Of a DNA stretch of 22,799 bases, positions 1 to 8,605 are shown in pieces. Every line of letters starts with the position of its first letter. The stretch's first letter is position 1. Made by a program: the position numbers and the translations under genes. Source of the stretch: an uncultured Rhodospirillales bacterium (GTDB taxonomy: Bacteria > Pseudomonadota > Alphaproteobacteria > Acetobacterales > Acetobacteraceae); contig CAIMVB010000303.1 in assembly GCA_903844785.1 (NCBI GenBank), forward strand, positions 1-22,799, written 5' to 3'. Below the pieces are notes generated by a model that had not been told where the DNA came from, ran no database searches, and was given only the letters and a program-made list of their open reading frames with translations.

Positions 1-33
1 CGCTTGCAAAGCAGTTTCATTGGGCTTGAGGAC

Positions 34-1128
34 ATGACCGAAGCCGCCCTGACATTGCGCGCCGCGCCGCAAGGCAAGACGCTATTGCTTTCCGGCAGGC
101 TGGATGCCGCCGGCGCTGCCGCGCTTTGGCCAGCCATGACGCGCGCCTTGGCTGAAAAACCAAGCGCGATTGATCTTTCCGCGGTGGAAATCATGGATAG
201 TGCCGGCGCCGTTTTGGTGCTGCGCGCGGGCGATGATGTGCCGGTGCAGGGTGGCTCGCCCGATGTGATCGCGGTCTTGGAACGCAACCGCGCAGCCTTG
301 GCGGCCGCGCCAGTGCCCGTGGCGCCGCCGCGCGAATTTGCGCCCATCACGCGCTTTGGCGGCTTGGTATTCGGCGGCATCCAAGCGGCCCTTTCCGGCA
401 TTGCCTTTGTCGGGGAAGTGCTGGTCGCGGCCTTTCGCGTGCTGTTCCGCCCAAGGCTATTCCGCGGCGCTGAATTCCTGCGCCATTTGGATGAGATCGG
501 GCTGCGTGCCTTTCCGCTGACGCTATTGCTCGGTTTTCTGATCGGGCTGATTTTGGCCTATCAATCCTCCATCCCGCTCAAGCGCTTTGGCGCGGAGATT
601 TTTGTACCCAATCTGGTCGGCATTTCGCTGCTCCGTGAATTGGGACCGCTGCTGGCTGGCGTGGTGCTGGCCGGGCGCACCGGTTCGGCCTTCGCCGCCG
701 AACTTGGCACCATGACGGTGAATGAAGAAGTGAATGCTTTGCGGATCATGGGCATTGACCCCATGGTGATGCTGGTGCTGCCGCGTATTCTGGCAGCGAT
801 ATTGGTGATGCCCGCGCTGACTTTATTGATGAACCTGGCCGGGCTTGCCGGCATGACAGTGGTGATGGAAACGCTGGGCTTCCCCTGGAGCGCGGTTTCC
901 AACCAATTGCAGCAATGGCTGAAACTGGGCGATCTGATGGGCGGCTTGTTCAAATCCGCCTGTTTCGGCCTGGTGATTGGGGCCATTGGCTGCCGCGCCG
1001 GGCTTTCCGCCGGCTTCGGTCCGCGCGCCGTGGGTGATGCGGCAACGGCGGCCGTGGTGGGCGGCATTGTCGCCATTGTGGCCATGGATGGCGTCTTCGC
1101 CATTTTGTTCTTCAGGCTTGGCATATGA
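34..1128 (+). CDS. mlaE: STAS-MlaE fused ABC permease for phospholipid transport
   Basis: Inner-membrane permease of an Mla/MCE-type ABC transporter that moves phospholipids between inner and outer membranes. Residues ~1-92 form a STAS domain like the separate MlaB of enterobacteria, with the typical DLSAVEIMDSAG segment. Residues ~105-364 are the MlaE permease with several hydrophobic segments and the family signature LLRELGPLLAGVVLAGRTGS followed by GTMTVNEEVNALRIMGIDP, the loop expected to contact the ATPase. I start at ATG 34, because the STAS domain begins right there; an in-frame TTG at 4 would add ten residues. The stop overlaps the next gene as ATGA, so translation is probably coupled. 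The start of the operon, including any promoter, may lie left of the window. Family assignment is firm; substrate is inferred from the family. Confidence 0.93.
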   Translation: MTEAALTLRAAPQGKTLLLSGRLDAAGAAALWPAMTRALAEKPSAIDLSAVEIMDSAGAVLVLRAGDDVPVQGGSPDVIAVLERNRAALAAAPVPVAPPREFAPITRFGGLVFGGIQAALSGIAFVGEVLVAAFRVLFRPRLFRGAEFLRHLDEIGLRAFPLTLLLGFLIGLILAYQSSIPLKRFGAEIFVPNLVGISLLRELGPLLAGVVLAGRTGSAFAAELGTMTVNEEVNALRIMGIDPMVMLVLPRILAAILVMPALTLLMNLAGLAGMTVVMETLGFPWSAVSNQLQQWLKLGDLMGGLFKSACFGLVIGAIGCRAGLSAGFGPRAVGDAATAAVVGGIVAIVAMDGVFAILFFRLGI

Positions 1129-1877
1129 ACGACGAAACCGTCATTCGCGTCGAAGACCTGGCCGTCAGCTTCGGCCCGCGCACCATCTTCAAGGATGTGA
1201 GCTTTGAGGTGAAACGCGGCGAGGTTTTCGTCATTTTGGGTGGTTCAGGTTGCGGTAAATCCACGCTGCTCAAGGCGCTGATCGGCATTGTGCCCATCGC
1301 GGCGGGACGGGCAGAAATTCTGGGCGTTGATCTGGCGGAAGCCGATGCCGAAGGGCAGCTGGAACTGCTGAAACGCATTGGTGTGATGTGGCAATCCGGC
1401 GCGCTGTTCGGCAATATGACGCTATCCGAAAATGTAGAATTACCCCTGGAAGAACATACGGATTTGCCGCGCCCTGCACGGGAGGCTTTGGCGCGTGCCA
1501 AGCTTGGCTTGGTGGGGCTTGGCGATGCGGCGGGGCTATTGCCGGCCGAAATTTCCGGCGGCATGGCCAAGCGTGCGGGCATTGCACGCGCCATGGCACT
1601 TGATCCGCCCTTGCTGATTTTGGATGAACCCTCAGCGGGGCTCGACCCCATTACCTCTGCGGGGTTGGATAAGCTTATTCTGGATATAGCACGCAGCACC
1701 GGCACCACCTTTGTTGTGGTGACCCATGAATTGCAATCCATTCTGGCCATTGGGGATCGCTGCATCATGCTGGATAAGGAAGCTCAAGGCATGATCGCCA
1801 TGGGTAAGCCGCGCGATTTGCGCGATACCGGCACGCACCCGACCGTGCGCGCCTTCTTCCGCCGAGAGGCTGCCTGA
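1125..1877 (+). CDS. mlaF: Mla-type ABC transporter ATP-binding protein
   Basis: Cytoplasmic ATPase that powers the MlaE permease. Visible motifs in order: Walker A GGSGCGKS at residues 39-46, the ABC signature as ISGGMAKR from residue 143, Walker B LLILDEP at 163-169 followed by SAGLDP, and the switch histidine in VVTHEL. Length of 250 residues is normal for MlaF. Its ATG overlaps the stop of the permease gene by four bases, and the MCE gene starts one base after its stop, so the genes form one transcriptional unit. The MlaF family is distinguished from other ABC ATPases mainly by this context. Confidence 0.94.
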   Translation: MNDETVIRVEDLAVSFGPRTIFKDVSFEVKRGEVFVILGGSGCGKSTLLKALIGIVPIAAGRAEILGVDLAEADAEGQLELLKRIGVMWQSGALFGNMTLSENVELPLEEHTDLPRPAREALARAKLGLVGLGDAAGLLPAEISGGMAKRAGIARAMALDPPLLILDEPSAGLDPITSAGLDKLILDIARSTGTTFVVVTHELQSILAIGDRCIMLDKEAQGMIAMGKPRDLRDTGTHPTVRAFFRREAA

Positions 1878-1878
1878 C

Positions 1879-2883
1879 ATGGCGAAACCGCCCAATACGC
1901 TTTTTCTGCGCATCGGCATGCTGGCGCTTTCCGCCATTGCACTGGCCATTGGCTTCATCCTTTACCTGACAGCAGGGCAATTCGGCACAAAATCCGATTA
2001 CTTCGAAACCTATGTCGGTGAATCCATCGTGGGGCTCGATGTCGGGGCATCGGTGCGTTATCGCGGCGTGCAGATCGGGCGCGTGACGGAAATATCCTTG
2101 GCGGCGGCTCTTTATGATGTTCAGGAAGCGCGGGCCAATCGCGCTGCGATGCAATTGGTGGTGATACGCTTCGCTGTGGAAAGAACGCGCGTGTCGCGGA
2201 TTTCCTCACTCGAAGACATGATAGCCGGCGGGCTCAGAACACGTATCGCCTCTCAGGGGATTACGGGCGTCACCTATCTGGAAATTGATATTCTGGACCC
2301 CGCGCGCTACCCGGTTATCCAGGTGCCATGGAAGCCGCGTTACGATTACATCCCCGCCGTACCTTCCACCATCACACAAGTAACCAGCGCGGCGGAGCAA
2401 ATTCTCCGCAGGTTGGAGGCGTTGGATATTGAGGGCTTGATCAATAACGCCGCCGGCCTGATGGGTGATTTGCGCCGGCAAGTGAGTGATGGCGAAGTCG
2501 CAGCAGCCTTGCGAGAGGCGAGTGAAACCTTGGCGGAATTACGCGGTGCCATCCGTGGGGCGCGGCTTGAGGATACAGCGGCAGAATTGCGCGGCGCCAT
2601 TGCCAATATGGGCGATGCCGGGCGCAGCGCGCAGGAATTGCTGGCAAGCCGCGAAGTGAAAGACGCACTGCTGCGCATCCCCGCCGCCGTCACCGCCTTG
2701 GAACAGACGCTACGCGCGGCGCGCGGCACCACGACCGATCTGCAAGCTGATTTGTCGCCGCTGATGCGTGATTTGCGTTCTTCCATCGCCAATCTGCGTG
2801 ACACAACGGAATCACTGCGGCGCAACCCATCCCAAACCCTCCTCGGTGCGCCACCGCCGCCGCCCAACCGGGAACGCCGCTGA
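1879..2883 (+). CDS. mlaD: MCE (MlaD) domain substrate-binding protein
   Basis: Periplasmic, membrane-anchored MCE protein that forms the lipid-handling ring of the transporter. A single N-terminal membrane segment spans residues ~9-31. The MCE domain follows from ~40, recognised by YVGESIVGLDVGASVRYRGV and QIGRVTEI. Residues ~165-315 are rich in Ala, Leu, Glu and Arg with heptad-like spacing, probably a long helical region, and the C-terminus is proline-rich (GAPPPPPNRERR). At 334 residues it is longer than E. coli MlaD (about 180), as is common in alphaproteobacteria. It starts one base after the ATPase stop and ends one base before the lipoprotein gene. Confidence 0.93.
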   Translation: MAKPPNTLFLRIGMLALSAIALAIGFILYLTAGQFGTKSDYFETYVGESIVGLDVGASVRYRGVQIGRVTEISLAAALYDVQEARANRAAMQLVVIRFAVERTRVSRISSLEDMIAGGLRTRIASQGITGVTYLEIDILDPARYPVIQVPWKPRYDYIPAVPSTITQVTSAAEQILRRLEALDIEGLINNAAGLMGDLRRQVSDGEVAAALREASETLAELRGAIRGARLEDTAAELRGAIANMGDAGRSAQELLASREVKDALLRIPAAVTALEQTLRAARGTTTDLQADLSPLMRDLRSSIANLRDTTESLRRNPSQTLLGAPPPPPNRERR

Positions 2884-2884
2884 C

Positions 2885-3496
2885 ATGAAGCTGATCCATC
2901 GCCGCGCCTTGCTGCTTTCTGCACCCTTGCTGGCTTCCGCCTGTTCTGTATTGCCGGATCGGCCCTATCAGGAAATCACGCGCTATGCCTTGGAACCCCG
3001 CCGGCAGGGGGAAGGCTGGCGCGGCAAGGGGCGGCGCTTGCTTCTGGTGCGCACGCTGCGCGCACCGCCCGCGCTTGATGTGCGCGGCCTTCGCAGTATT
3101 CGCCCCGATGGCACGGAAGAGGTTGATTTCTACGCCGAATGGATCGCGCCCCCGGCGGAAGCCACCGAACAGGCTTTGCGACGCTGGCTGATGGATGCGC
3201 GGCTTTTCACTGCCGTGCTGGCGCCCGGTTCACGCGCCAATGCAGATTTGGTGCTGGAAGGTGAATTGACGCGCCTTATCGCCAATCGCGCCAAGGGTCA
3301 GGCGGAAGCGGAATTGAATTTTGTGCTGATTTCGGAACGCGAAGCCTCACCACGCGTGCTGGGGCAGATGATCAGCACAGGCAGCGCGGCGCTGCCCAGC
3401 GGCGCGCTCCGCCCGGATCAGGCTGCGGCAGCGATGAATGCCGCGCTTGGTAATGCTTTTGCGTCGCTGGAACAGGCGCTGTCGCGCTACGCCTGA
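2885..3496 (+). CDS. ABC-type transport auxiliary lipoprotein (PqiC/ABC_trans_aux-like)
   Basis: Putative outer-membrane lipoprotein that serves as the partner of the MCE transporter. The ATG at 2885 gives a short charged N-terminus (MKLIHRR), a hydrophobic stretch and a lipobox LASAC with the lipidated cysteine at residue 20, which fixes this start over longer alternatives. The mature part has the pattern of the ABC_trans_aux family: YALEP near the start, LLLVRTLRAPPALDVRGL, and EWIAPPAEATEQALRRWL. It is the last gene of the unit, one base after mlaD. Its 3' end overlaps the convergent DedA gene by ten bases. The family call rests on these motifs plus position; it could be annotated simply as a membrane integrity-associated lipoprotein. 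Confidence 0.85.
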   Translation: MKLIHRRALLLSAPLLASACSVLPDRPYQEITRYALEPRRQGEGWRGKGRRLLLVRTLRAPPALDVRGLRSIRPDGTEEVDFYAEWIAPPAEATEQALRRWLMDARLFTAVLAPGSRANADLVLEGELTRLIANRAKGQAEAELNFVLISEREASPRVLGQMISTGSAALPSGALRPDQAAAAMNAALGNAFASLEQALSRYA

Positions 3497-4107
3497 TCTC
3501 GCCGCTGCTTGGCGCGGCGCAAGGCGTGGATAAGATGCAGGCCGTAAGCCAGGATGGAACCGCCCACCACGACCCAGGCCAAGGGCTCAACCCAGCCCTG
3601 CACATCTTCGTAATGGTCTTCCAACATGTAGCCCGCGATGGCAAGGAAGCTCAGCCAAATCGCTGAACCGATCGCGGTCCAGAAATAAAAGACACCGCGC
3701 GGGATCAGCACCATGCCAGCGGGAATGGAAATAATGGTGCGGATACCGGGCAGCATACGCCCGAAACAAAGTGCCACCGGGCCCCAGCGCTTCAGGGTGC
3801 GTTCAGCACGGTCCATATCTTCGGTTTCAATCGCAAACCATTTGCCGTACCGCGCGACCAGCGGTCGAATGCGTTCAAGCCCGAACCAGCGCCCGATTTC
3901 ATACCAGAAGGCATTGCCCACTACCGTGCCAAGGATCGCGACGATGATGGTGCCAACCAACGAAATCTCACCGCGCGCGGCGGCAAAGCCCGAAGCGGCC
4001 ATGATGATTTCGGATGGGATGGGTGGGAAGATGTTTTCCGCCACCATCAGCACGAATACGCCAAGCAGCCCGGTTTCCGCGACCTGGCGCGCCACCCATT
4101 CGAACAT
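3487..4107 (-). CDS. DedA-family membrane protein
   Basis: Integral inner-membrane protein of the DedA (SNARE-associated/VTT) family, 206 residues, the usual length. Family marks are visible: ENIFPPIPSEIIM near residue 24, GTVVGNAFWYEIGRWFG in the middle, and the conserved FGRMLPGIRTIISIPAGM that carries the essential arginine and proline. Several DedA proteins are known to recycle undecaprenyl phosphate across the membrane; whether this one does is inference. The ATG directly abuts the stop of the upstream glycosyltransferase gene, and an AAGGTGG ribosome site lies inside that gene's last codons, so the two are co-transcribed and probably translationally coupled. The 3' end overlaps the lipoprotein gene on the other strand by ten bases. 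Confidence 0.92.
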   Translation of the reverse strand: MFEWVARQVAETGLLGVFVLMVAENIFPPIPSEIIMAASGFAAARGEISLVGTIIVAILGTVVGNAFWYEIGRWFGLERIRPLVARYGKWFAIETEDMDRAERTLKRWGPVALCFGRMLPGIRTIISIPAGMVLIPRGVFYFWTAIGSAIWLSFLAIAGYMLEDHYEDVQGWVEPLAWVVVGGSILAYGLHLIHALRRAKQRRDQA

Positions 4108-5781
4108 TCAATCCACCTTGAAAATCAGCAGCGTGAGCCAGCGCCCGCGCACGTAATTAAGCCCCGTGACTGAGGCAACATCGCGCGGCGTGATCCCACG
4201 TTCCGCTGCCGCCGCGCGAAAGGCCGCTTCCTGCCGATGCGAAACCGCCACCACACGGCCGGGTTTCTGCGCGAGAAATTCCGCCGCCGCCGCACCATCA
4301 CGCAGCAAAGCAATGCCGCCACCAAGCGCGAATTGCAGCGATGGTTCGTGGTAGCCCACCACGCCAAAATCGCGATCAGCCAGGCCGGGGGCTGCGGCGC
4401 GGACCTCAGTGGCCAGACGCGGCGAAACCCAAACGGCGTTGAGGCGCGGAATAACGCCTTCCAGCACGGCGGCATAAACCGGGATGCTGAGCACGGCGCC
4501 AAGCAAGGCGGCGCGCGCCCATTGCCCGCCACGCGCCGTACGCCACAACAAAGCGATCAGCGCGGCGCCAAAGCCAAGCCCGATGATGCCAAAAATATCC
4601 ACGCGCTTTTCGGCATAAAACGCCGCGGCCATGGCGGCGATTGGCAAGCCCAGCCCCACACCGCCAAGTGCCAGCCAGCCAATCGCGGCAAGCCAGCGCG
4701 GTGTTGGGCGCCGCAATGGATCAAACGCCCAAGCCGCCGCCAGCAACATCAACGCGGGATAAGCCGGCAGCGCGTAATGCGGCAGTTTGGTCGCTACCGC
4801 TTCAAACAATAGCCAAACCGGCACCGCCCAGCCGAGCAAGAAGCGCGTTTGCGGCTTCAGCCGATCCGCCCAGGCGCCAGGCAAGGCGCGCAGAACAATC
4901 CAGGCGGAAGGAAAGGCAGTGATGCCAAACAGCAAAGTGTAGAAACCAGGCGGGCCCCAATGGCTTTCCTCGCCCGATCCCACCTTGTTCAGCATGTCAT
5001 CGCCAAGCGCTTCAGTGAAAAACCGGCCTTCAGTTGCAATGCCAATGGCAATGAACCAGGGCGCGGCGCAGGCAATCATCAAGGGCACGCCCCATAACGG
5101 GCGGAGTGCTGCAAGCCAGGGCGCGCGGCGATCCATCACCAACAAAGTCACGCCAGCCAGCAGCGGCACCATGGGCGCGATGGGGCCTTTCAGCAGAACG
5201 CCCGCGCCCAGTGCTAGCCAAAAGCCCAAAGCCTGCCGTGCAGTAAATTGCGCTGGCGCCAAATAGGCGCGGCCCATCAGCAGCATCGCGGCCGTGATGC
5301 TGGCCAGCAGCGCCGCATCAGTTTTGGCGATATGGGTTTCCACCACCAGCACCATGCAGGGCGCCAGCATGGCTGCCGCCAGAAACGCCGCGCGGCGCCC
5401 CACCAAGGCGCGCCCCAGATAGCAAGTGGCCAGCACGGCCAGCAGCGCGCCGATCAGCGATGGCAGGCGATAGGCCCAAATCTGCCCGCGCGCCGGAATG
5501 CCCACCGCTTCCAGCACAAGCACAGTGCCGGCATGCGCCCAATGAATGACAACAGGTTTCTTGTTGCGTTCAACTTCACCGAGCTTGATCCGCACATAAT
5601 CGCCGGTTTCGACCATTTGCCGGCTGGCCTGGGCGAAGCGGCTTTCATCGCGATCCCCGGGCGGGATGGAAAAGAAGCCTGGCAGCCAGACCAATAGGCA
5701 AAGCAGCGCCAGCCACCAGGCTGGGTGGCGCGTTTCCGGCAATCGGTCTAGGAATGAGCCCAGGTTCATCGCGCGGCGCAT
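4108..5781 (-). CDS. ArnT/PMT-like membrane glycosyltransferase (GT-C fold)
   Basis: Polytopic inner-membrane glycosyltransferase expected to transfer a sugar from a polyprenyl-phosphate donor on the periplasmic side. The first periplasmic loop carries the family motif GDRDESRFAQASRQMVETGDY with the catalytic-type Asp-Glu at residues 45-46, followed by NKKPVVIHW. About a dozen hydrophobic segments follow, and the last ~120 residues form a soluble-looking domain. The length of 557 is typical of ArnT. Two starts are possible, ATG 5781 and ATG 5769, neither with a clear ribosome site. No arn or pmr sugar-biosynthesis genes are in the window, so aminoarabinose transfer to lipid A is only one option. 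The gene is immediately followed by a DedA gene. Confidence 0.85.
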   Translation of the reverse strand: MRRAMNLGSFLDRLPETRHPAWWLALLCLLVWLPGFFSIPPGDRDESRFAQASRQMVETGDYVRIKLGEVERNKKPVVIHWAHAGTVLVLEAVGIPARGQIWAYRLPSLIGALLAVLATCYLGRALVGRRAAFLAAAMLAPCMVLVVETHIAKTDAALLASITAAMLLMGRAYLAPAQFTARQALGFWLALGAGVLLKGPIAPMVPLLAGVTLLVMDRRAPWLAALRPLWGVPLMIACAAPWFIAIGIATEGRFFTEALGDDMLNKVGSGEESHWGPPGFYTLLFGITAFPSAWIVLRALPGAWADRLKPQTRFLLGWAVPVWLLFEAVATKLPHYALPAYPALMLLAAAWAFDPLRRPTPRWLAAIGWLALGGVGLGLPIAAMAAAFYAEKRVDIFGIIGLGFGAALIALLWRTARGGQWARAALLGAVLSIPVYAAVLEGVIPRLNAVWVSPRLATEVRAAAPGLADRDFGVVGYHEPSLQFALGGGIALLRDGAAAAEFLAQKPGRVVAVSHRQEAAFRAAAAERGITPRDVASVTGLNYVRGRWLTLLIFKVD

Positions 5782-5806
5782 CTAGCACGAGAAGGGCGCG
5801 GGTGCC

Positions 5807-7090
5807 ATGAAGGGCGCCATGAATGAAAACGCTTCCCGCCCCAGGCGCCCACCCGGCCTGCCCACGCGCCGCGCCGCGCGCGATTTGTTGGATGCCGTGC
5901 TGGAAGCGCATCGGCCACTTGAAGAAGCGCTGGAAGCCCTGCCCACGCGGCTGGAAGCGCGTGATAAGGCTGCGGCGCATCGTATTGCCGCCATGGTTCT
6001 GCGCCGGCTGGGCAGCATAGACGCCGTGTTGGAACCATTTTTGCGCCGGGAACCCCCGCCGCCCGCGCGCCATGCGCTGCGGATCGGGGCGGCGGAATTG
6101 CTGCTGCTGGGCACGCCTTCTCATGCGGCGGTGGCATCCGCCGTGGATTTGGCGCCGCGCGCCTTTGCTGGGCTGGTGAATGCCGTGCTGCGCAAGCTGG
6201 CCGCCGAAGGGCCGGCGCTACTGGAAGGGCTGGATGCAGCACGGCTGGACACACCGCCTTGGCTTTGGACTGCCTGGCATGGCGCCTATGGCCCCGCAGT
6301 GCGCGCCATTGCGGAAGCGCATAACGGCCCCGCGCCGCTTGATCTTTCGTTCAAGCCCGGCGCCCTGCCGCCAGAAGGGGCGGAAGCCTTGCCTGGTGGG
6401 TCCTTTCGCCTGCCTGCCGGCACACGCGTGACGGAAATCCCCGGCTTTGCCGAGGGGCAATTCTGGGTGCAGGACGCCGCCGCCGCCCTGCCCGCCCGCC
6501 TGCTGGCGCCGCGCGCGGGCGAAAACATCGCGGATTTATGCGCGGCCCCTGGTGGCAAGACCGCTCAGCTTGCCGCCGCTGGCGCCAAGGTTACGGCGGT
6601 GGAGCGTGATGCCAAACGCGCGGCGCGGTTGCGCGAAAACCTGGCCCGCTTGCAATTGTCGGCAGAAATCGTGACTGCGGATGCGGCAAGCTGGAAGCCC
6701 GCCGCGCCCTTCGATGCCATTCTGCTGGATGCGCCCTGCACCGCAACCGGCACCATCCGCCGCCACCCGGATGTGGCTTGGCTGAAGCGCGCGCGCGATG
6801 TCGCGACCGCCGCCGCTCTCCAATCGCGCCTGCTACAGGCTGCGGCGGGGATGTTAGCACCGGGCGGGCGGCTGGTTTTCGCCACCTGTTCCCTGCAAGC
6901 CGAGGAAGGGGAGGCGCATTTGCGCGAAGCCCCTGCCCTGGGCCTGAAGCTAGACCCGATATCGCCAGCCGAAGTGCCGGGGCTTGAAGAAGCCATCCTG
7001 CCCAGCGGTGCGCTGCGGACTCGCCCGGATTATTGGGGCGCGCGCGGGGGCATGGATGGGTTTTTCATGGCCCGCTTTGTGAAAGGCTGA
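5807..7090 (+). CDS. rsmB: 16S rRNA m5C967 methyltransferase RsmB
   Basis: S-adenosylmethionine-dependent methyltransferase of the RsmB/NOL1/Nop2 family that modifies 16S rRNA. The N-terminal ~140 residues form the NusB-like RNA-binding domain. The catalytic domain shows the SAM-binding motif DLCAAPGGKT at residues 243-252, motif IV DAPCTATG with Cys311, and motif VI FATCSLQAEE with the nucleophilic Cys361. The length of 427 fits the family. ATG 5819 is an alternative start with a closer AAGGG site (5810-5814); ATG 5807 has GAAGGG ten bases upstream. It is divergent from the glycosyltransferase with only 25 bp between starts and is followed 50 bp later by the aminopeptidase. Confidence 0.94.
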   Translation: MKGAMNENASRPRRPPGLPTRRAARDLLDAVLEAHRPLEEALEALPTRLEARDKAAAHRIAAMVLRRLGSIDAVLEPFLRREPPPPARHALRIGAAELLLLGTPSHAAVASAVDLAPRAFAGLVNAVLRKLAAEGPALLEGLDAARLDTPPWLWTAWHGAYGPAVRAIAEAHNGPAPLDLSFKPGALPPEGAEALPGGSFRLPAGTRVTEIPGFAEGQFWVQDAAAALPARLLAPRAGENIADLCAAPGGKTAQLAAAGAKVTAVERDAKRAARLRENLARLQLSAEIVTADAASWKPAAPFDAILLDAPCTATGTIRRHPDVAWLKRARDVATAAALQSRLLQAAAGMLAPGGRLVFATCSLQAEEGEAHLREAPALGLKLDPISPAEVPGLEEAILPSGALRTRPDYWGARGGMDGFFMARFVKG

Positions 7091-7140
7091 TCCGTTGAAA
7101 ATCATTGCGCTTGGCCGCGCAGTTGGGCACATCTGATCCC

Positions 7141-8088
7141 ATGCCTCGCGGAGACCTTTTTCCCGATATAGCCCCCTATGAAACCGGCTTCCTGCCGCTT
7201 TCAGGTGGGCATGTGATGTATTGGGAACAAGTCGGCAATCCGCGCGGTCAGCCGGTGCTGTTTCTGCATGGCGGCCCCGGTGCTGGTGCCGGCGCGGTGC
7301 ACCGGCGCTTCTTTGACCCGCAGCACTGGCGCGTGGTGATTTTTGATCAACGCGGCGCGGGGCGGTCTCGGCCTCTTGGCGAATTGCGTGACAATACCAC
7401 GCCGCATCTGGTGCGCGATATTGAAGTGCTGCGCCAATTTCTAGGCATTGAAAACTGGTTGCTGTTTGGCGGTTCCTGGGGTTCCACCCTGGCTTTGGCT
7501 TACGCGCAAGAACACCCGGCGCGCGTGCTGGGCTGCGTCCTGCGCGGCGTTTTCCTTGGGCGGCGGGAGGAAGTGGTGTGGTTCCTGGAAGGGCTGCGCC
7601 GCGTCTTCCCCGATGCTTGGGCCGCTTTTGCCGAGCATTTGCCACCGGAAGAACGCGACGATCTGCTGGGCGCTTATCTGCGCCGGCTATGTGACCCCGA
7701 CCCCGCCGTGCATCTGCCCGCCGCCCGCGCCTGGAGCCAATATGAGGGGTCGTGCTCCACCCTGTTGCCATCCCCAGAAACTGTCGCAAGTTTCGCGCAG
7801 GACCGCACTGCCTTGGGGCTCGCGCGGATTGAGGCGCATTACTTCGCGCATGATCTGTTCCTGCCGCCCGAGGGATTACTCGGCCGCATGGACCGCCTGG
7901 CAGGCATGCAGGCCGAAATTGTGCAGGGCCGCTACGATATGGTCTGCCCCGCGACCAGCGCCTTTGAACTGGCCGCTGCCTGGCCTTCCGCGCGGCTGAC
8001 CGTGATCCCCGATGCGGGCCATTCCGCGCTGGAACCCGGGCTACGCACGGCCTTGGTGAGCGCAGTTGAGCGTTTCCGCCGCCGCTGA
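7141..8088 (+). CDS. pip: Proline iminopeptidase (alpha/beta hydrolase, S33 family)
   Basis: Cytoplasmic serine peptidase that removes N-terminal proline from peptides. The oxyanion-hole motif HGGPG is at residues 43-47, the nucleophile Ser112 sits in GGSWGS, and the other triad members are Asp266 (in GRYDMVCP) and His294 (in AGHSAL). FDQRGAGRS and the 315-residue length are typical of bacterial Pip. I start at ATG 7141 because MPRGDLFPDIAPYETGFL matches the usual N-terminus; a TTG at 7105 would add 12 residues without family support. It lies 50 bp behind rsmB on the same strand and may share its transcript. The ribosome site is weak. Confidence 0.93.
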   Translation: MPRGDLFPDIAPYETGFLPLSGGHVMYWEQVGNPRGQPVLFLHGGPGAGAGAVHRRFFDPQHWRVVIFDQRGAGRSRPLGELRDNTTPHLVRDIEVLRQFLGIENWLLFGGSWGSTLALAYAQEHPARVLGCVLRGVFLGRREEVVWFLEGLRRVFPDAWAAFAEHLPPEERDDLLGAYLRRLCDPDPAVHLPAARAWSQYEGSCSTLLPSPETVASFAQDRTALGLARIEAHYFAHDLFLPPEGLLGRMDRLAGMQAEIVQGRYDMVCPATSAFELAAAWPSARLTVIPDAGHSALEPGLRTALVSAVERFRRR

Positions 8089-8139
8089 CGCGGTTTGGCG
8101 TTTCCTGAAGGGCTGATTTGCGCTATTGAACGCTCGGTT

Positions 8140-8216
8140 GTCCCCGTAGCTCAGCAGGATAGAGCATCAGATTCCTAATCTGGGGGCCGTGCGTTCGAAT
8201 CGCGCCGGGGACACCA
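8140..8216 (+). tRNA. tRNA-Arg (anticodon CCT)
   Basis: A 77-nt cloverleaf: acceptor stem GTCCCCG (8140-8146) pairs with CGGGGAC (8206-8212), followed by discriminator A and an encoded CCA (8214-8216). The anticodon stem TCAGA/TCTGG closes loop TTCCTAA with anticodon CCT at 8174-8176, reading AGG codons. The T arm has the standard TTCGAAT loop. The gene marks the end of the conserved left block; the accessory region starts directly after it, and tRNA genes are common integration sites. Confidence 0.96.
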
Positions 8217-8605
8217 CTGAAATCAATTAAGTGATGGCTGTTTAGGCAGCGTCCTCAAAATCTACTATCTTTATGTGGGCCCCATACGGCACCTGCGGCC
8301 CCCACCGACACCGCCTAAGCATTGCAGCACGACTGCATGAATGGGGCGCTGCCCAAAAGGGCAACCCGGATTAACCAAGCGGGACCGGCCCCGGTTGGTC
8401 CGGCCCCCTTCGATGGCGTGCCCCCCTTGTCATCCGCCACCAGGAGAAACCAGGTTTTTGCTGACCCATTGTGCTTTGCTGCATGTCATACGCCACAAGC
8501 ACGCAGCGTAAACTATCCCTCCAATGGGGCAGAATTCGTCTGTCGCTCATTCCACCAATTTGGCCCCAAGAAAGGCGCCAAATCAGGCATCGGTAGCAAA
8601 TCTGG
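8217..8605. other. Intergenic stretch downstream of tRNA-Arg
   Basis: No gene could be supported here. There is no integrase fragment and no T-rich terminator directly after the tRNA. A short inverted arm pair GGACC/GGTCC lies near 8381-8400 within GC-rich sequence, and weak arms GTGGG/CCCAC near 8275-8305. A 131-codon plus-strand frame from 8322 runs into the opposite-strand secreted-protein gene, and its translation resembles nothing known. Confidence 0.5.

Noticed and set aside
4..33. TTG start for the STAS-MlaE gene
   Set aside because: It adds ten residues ahead of the STAS domain without family support; ATG 34 is preferred.
561..1124. Long minus-strand frame opposite mlaE
   Set aside because: It mirrors a real gene with clear MlaE motifs; long antisense frames are common in GC-rich coding DNA.
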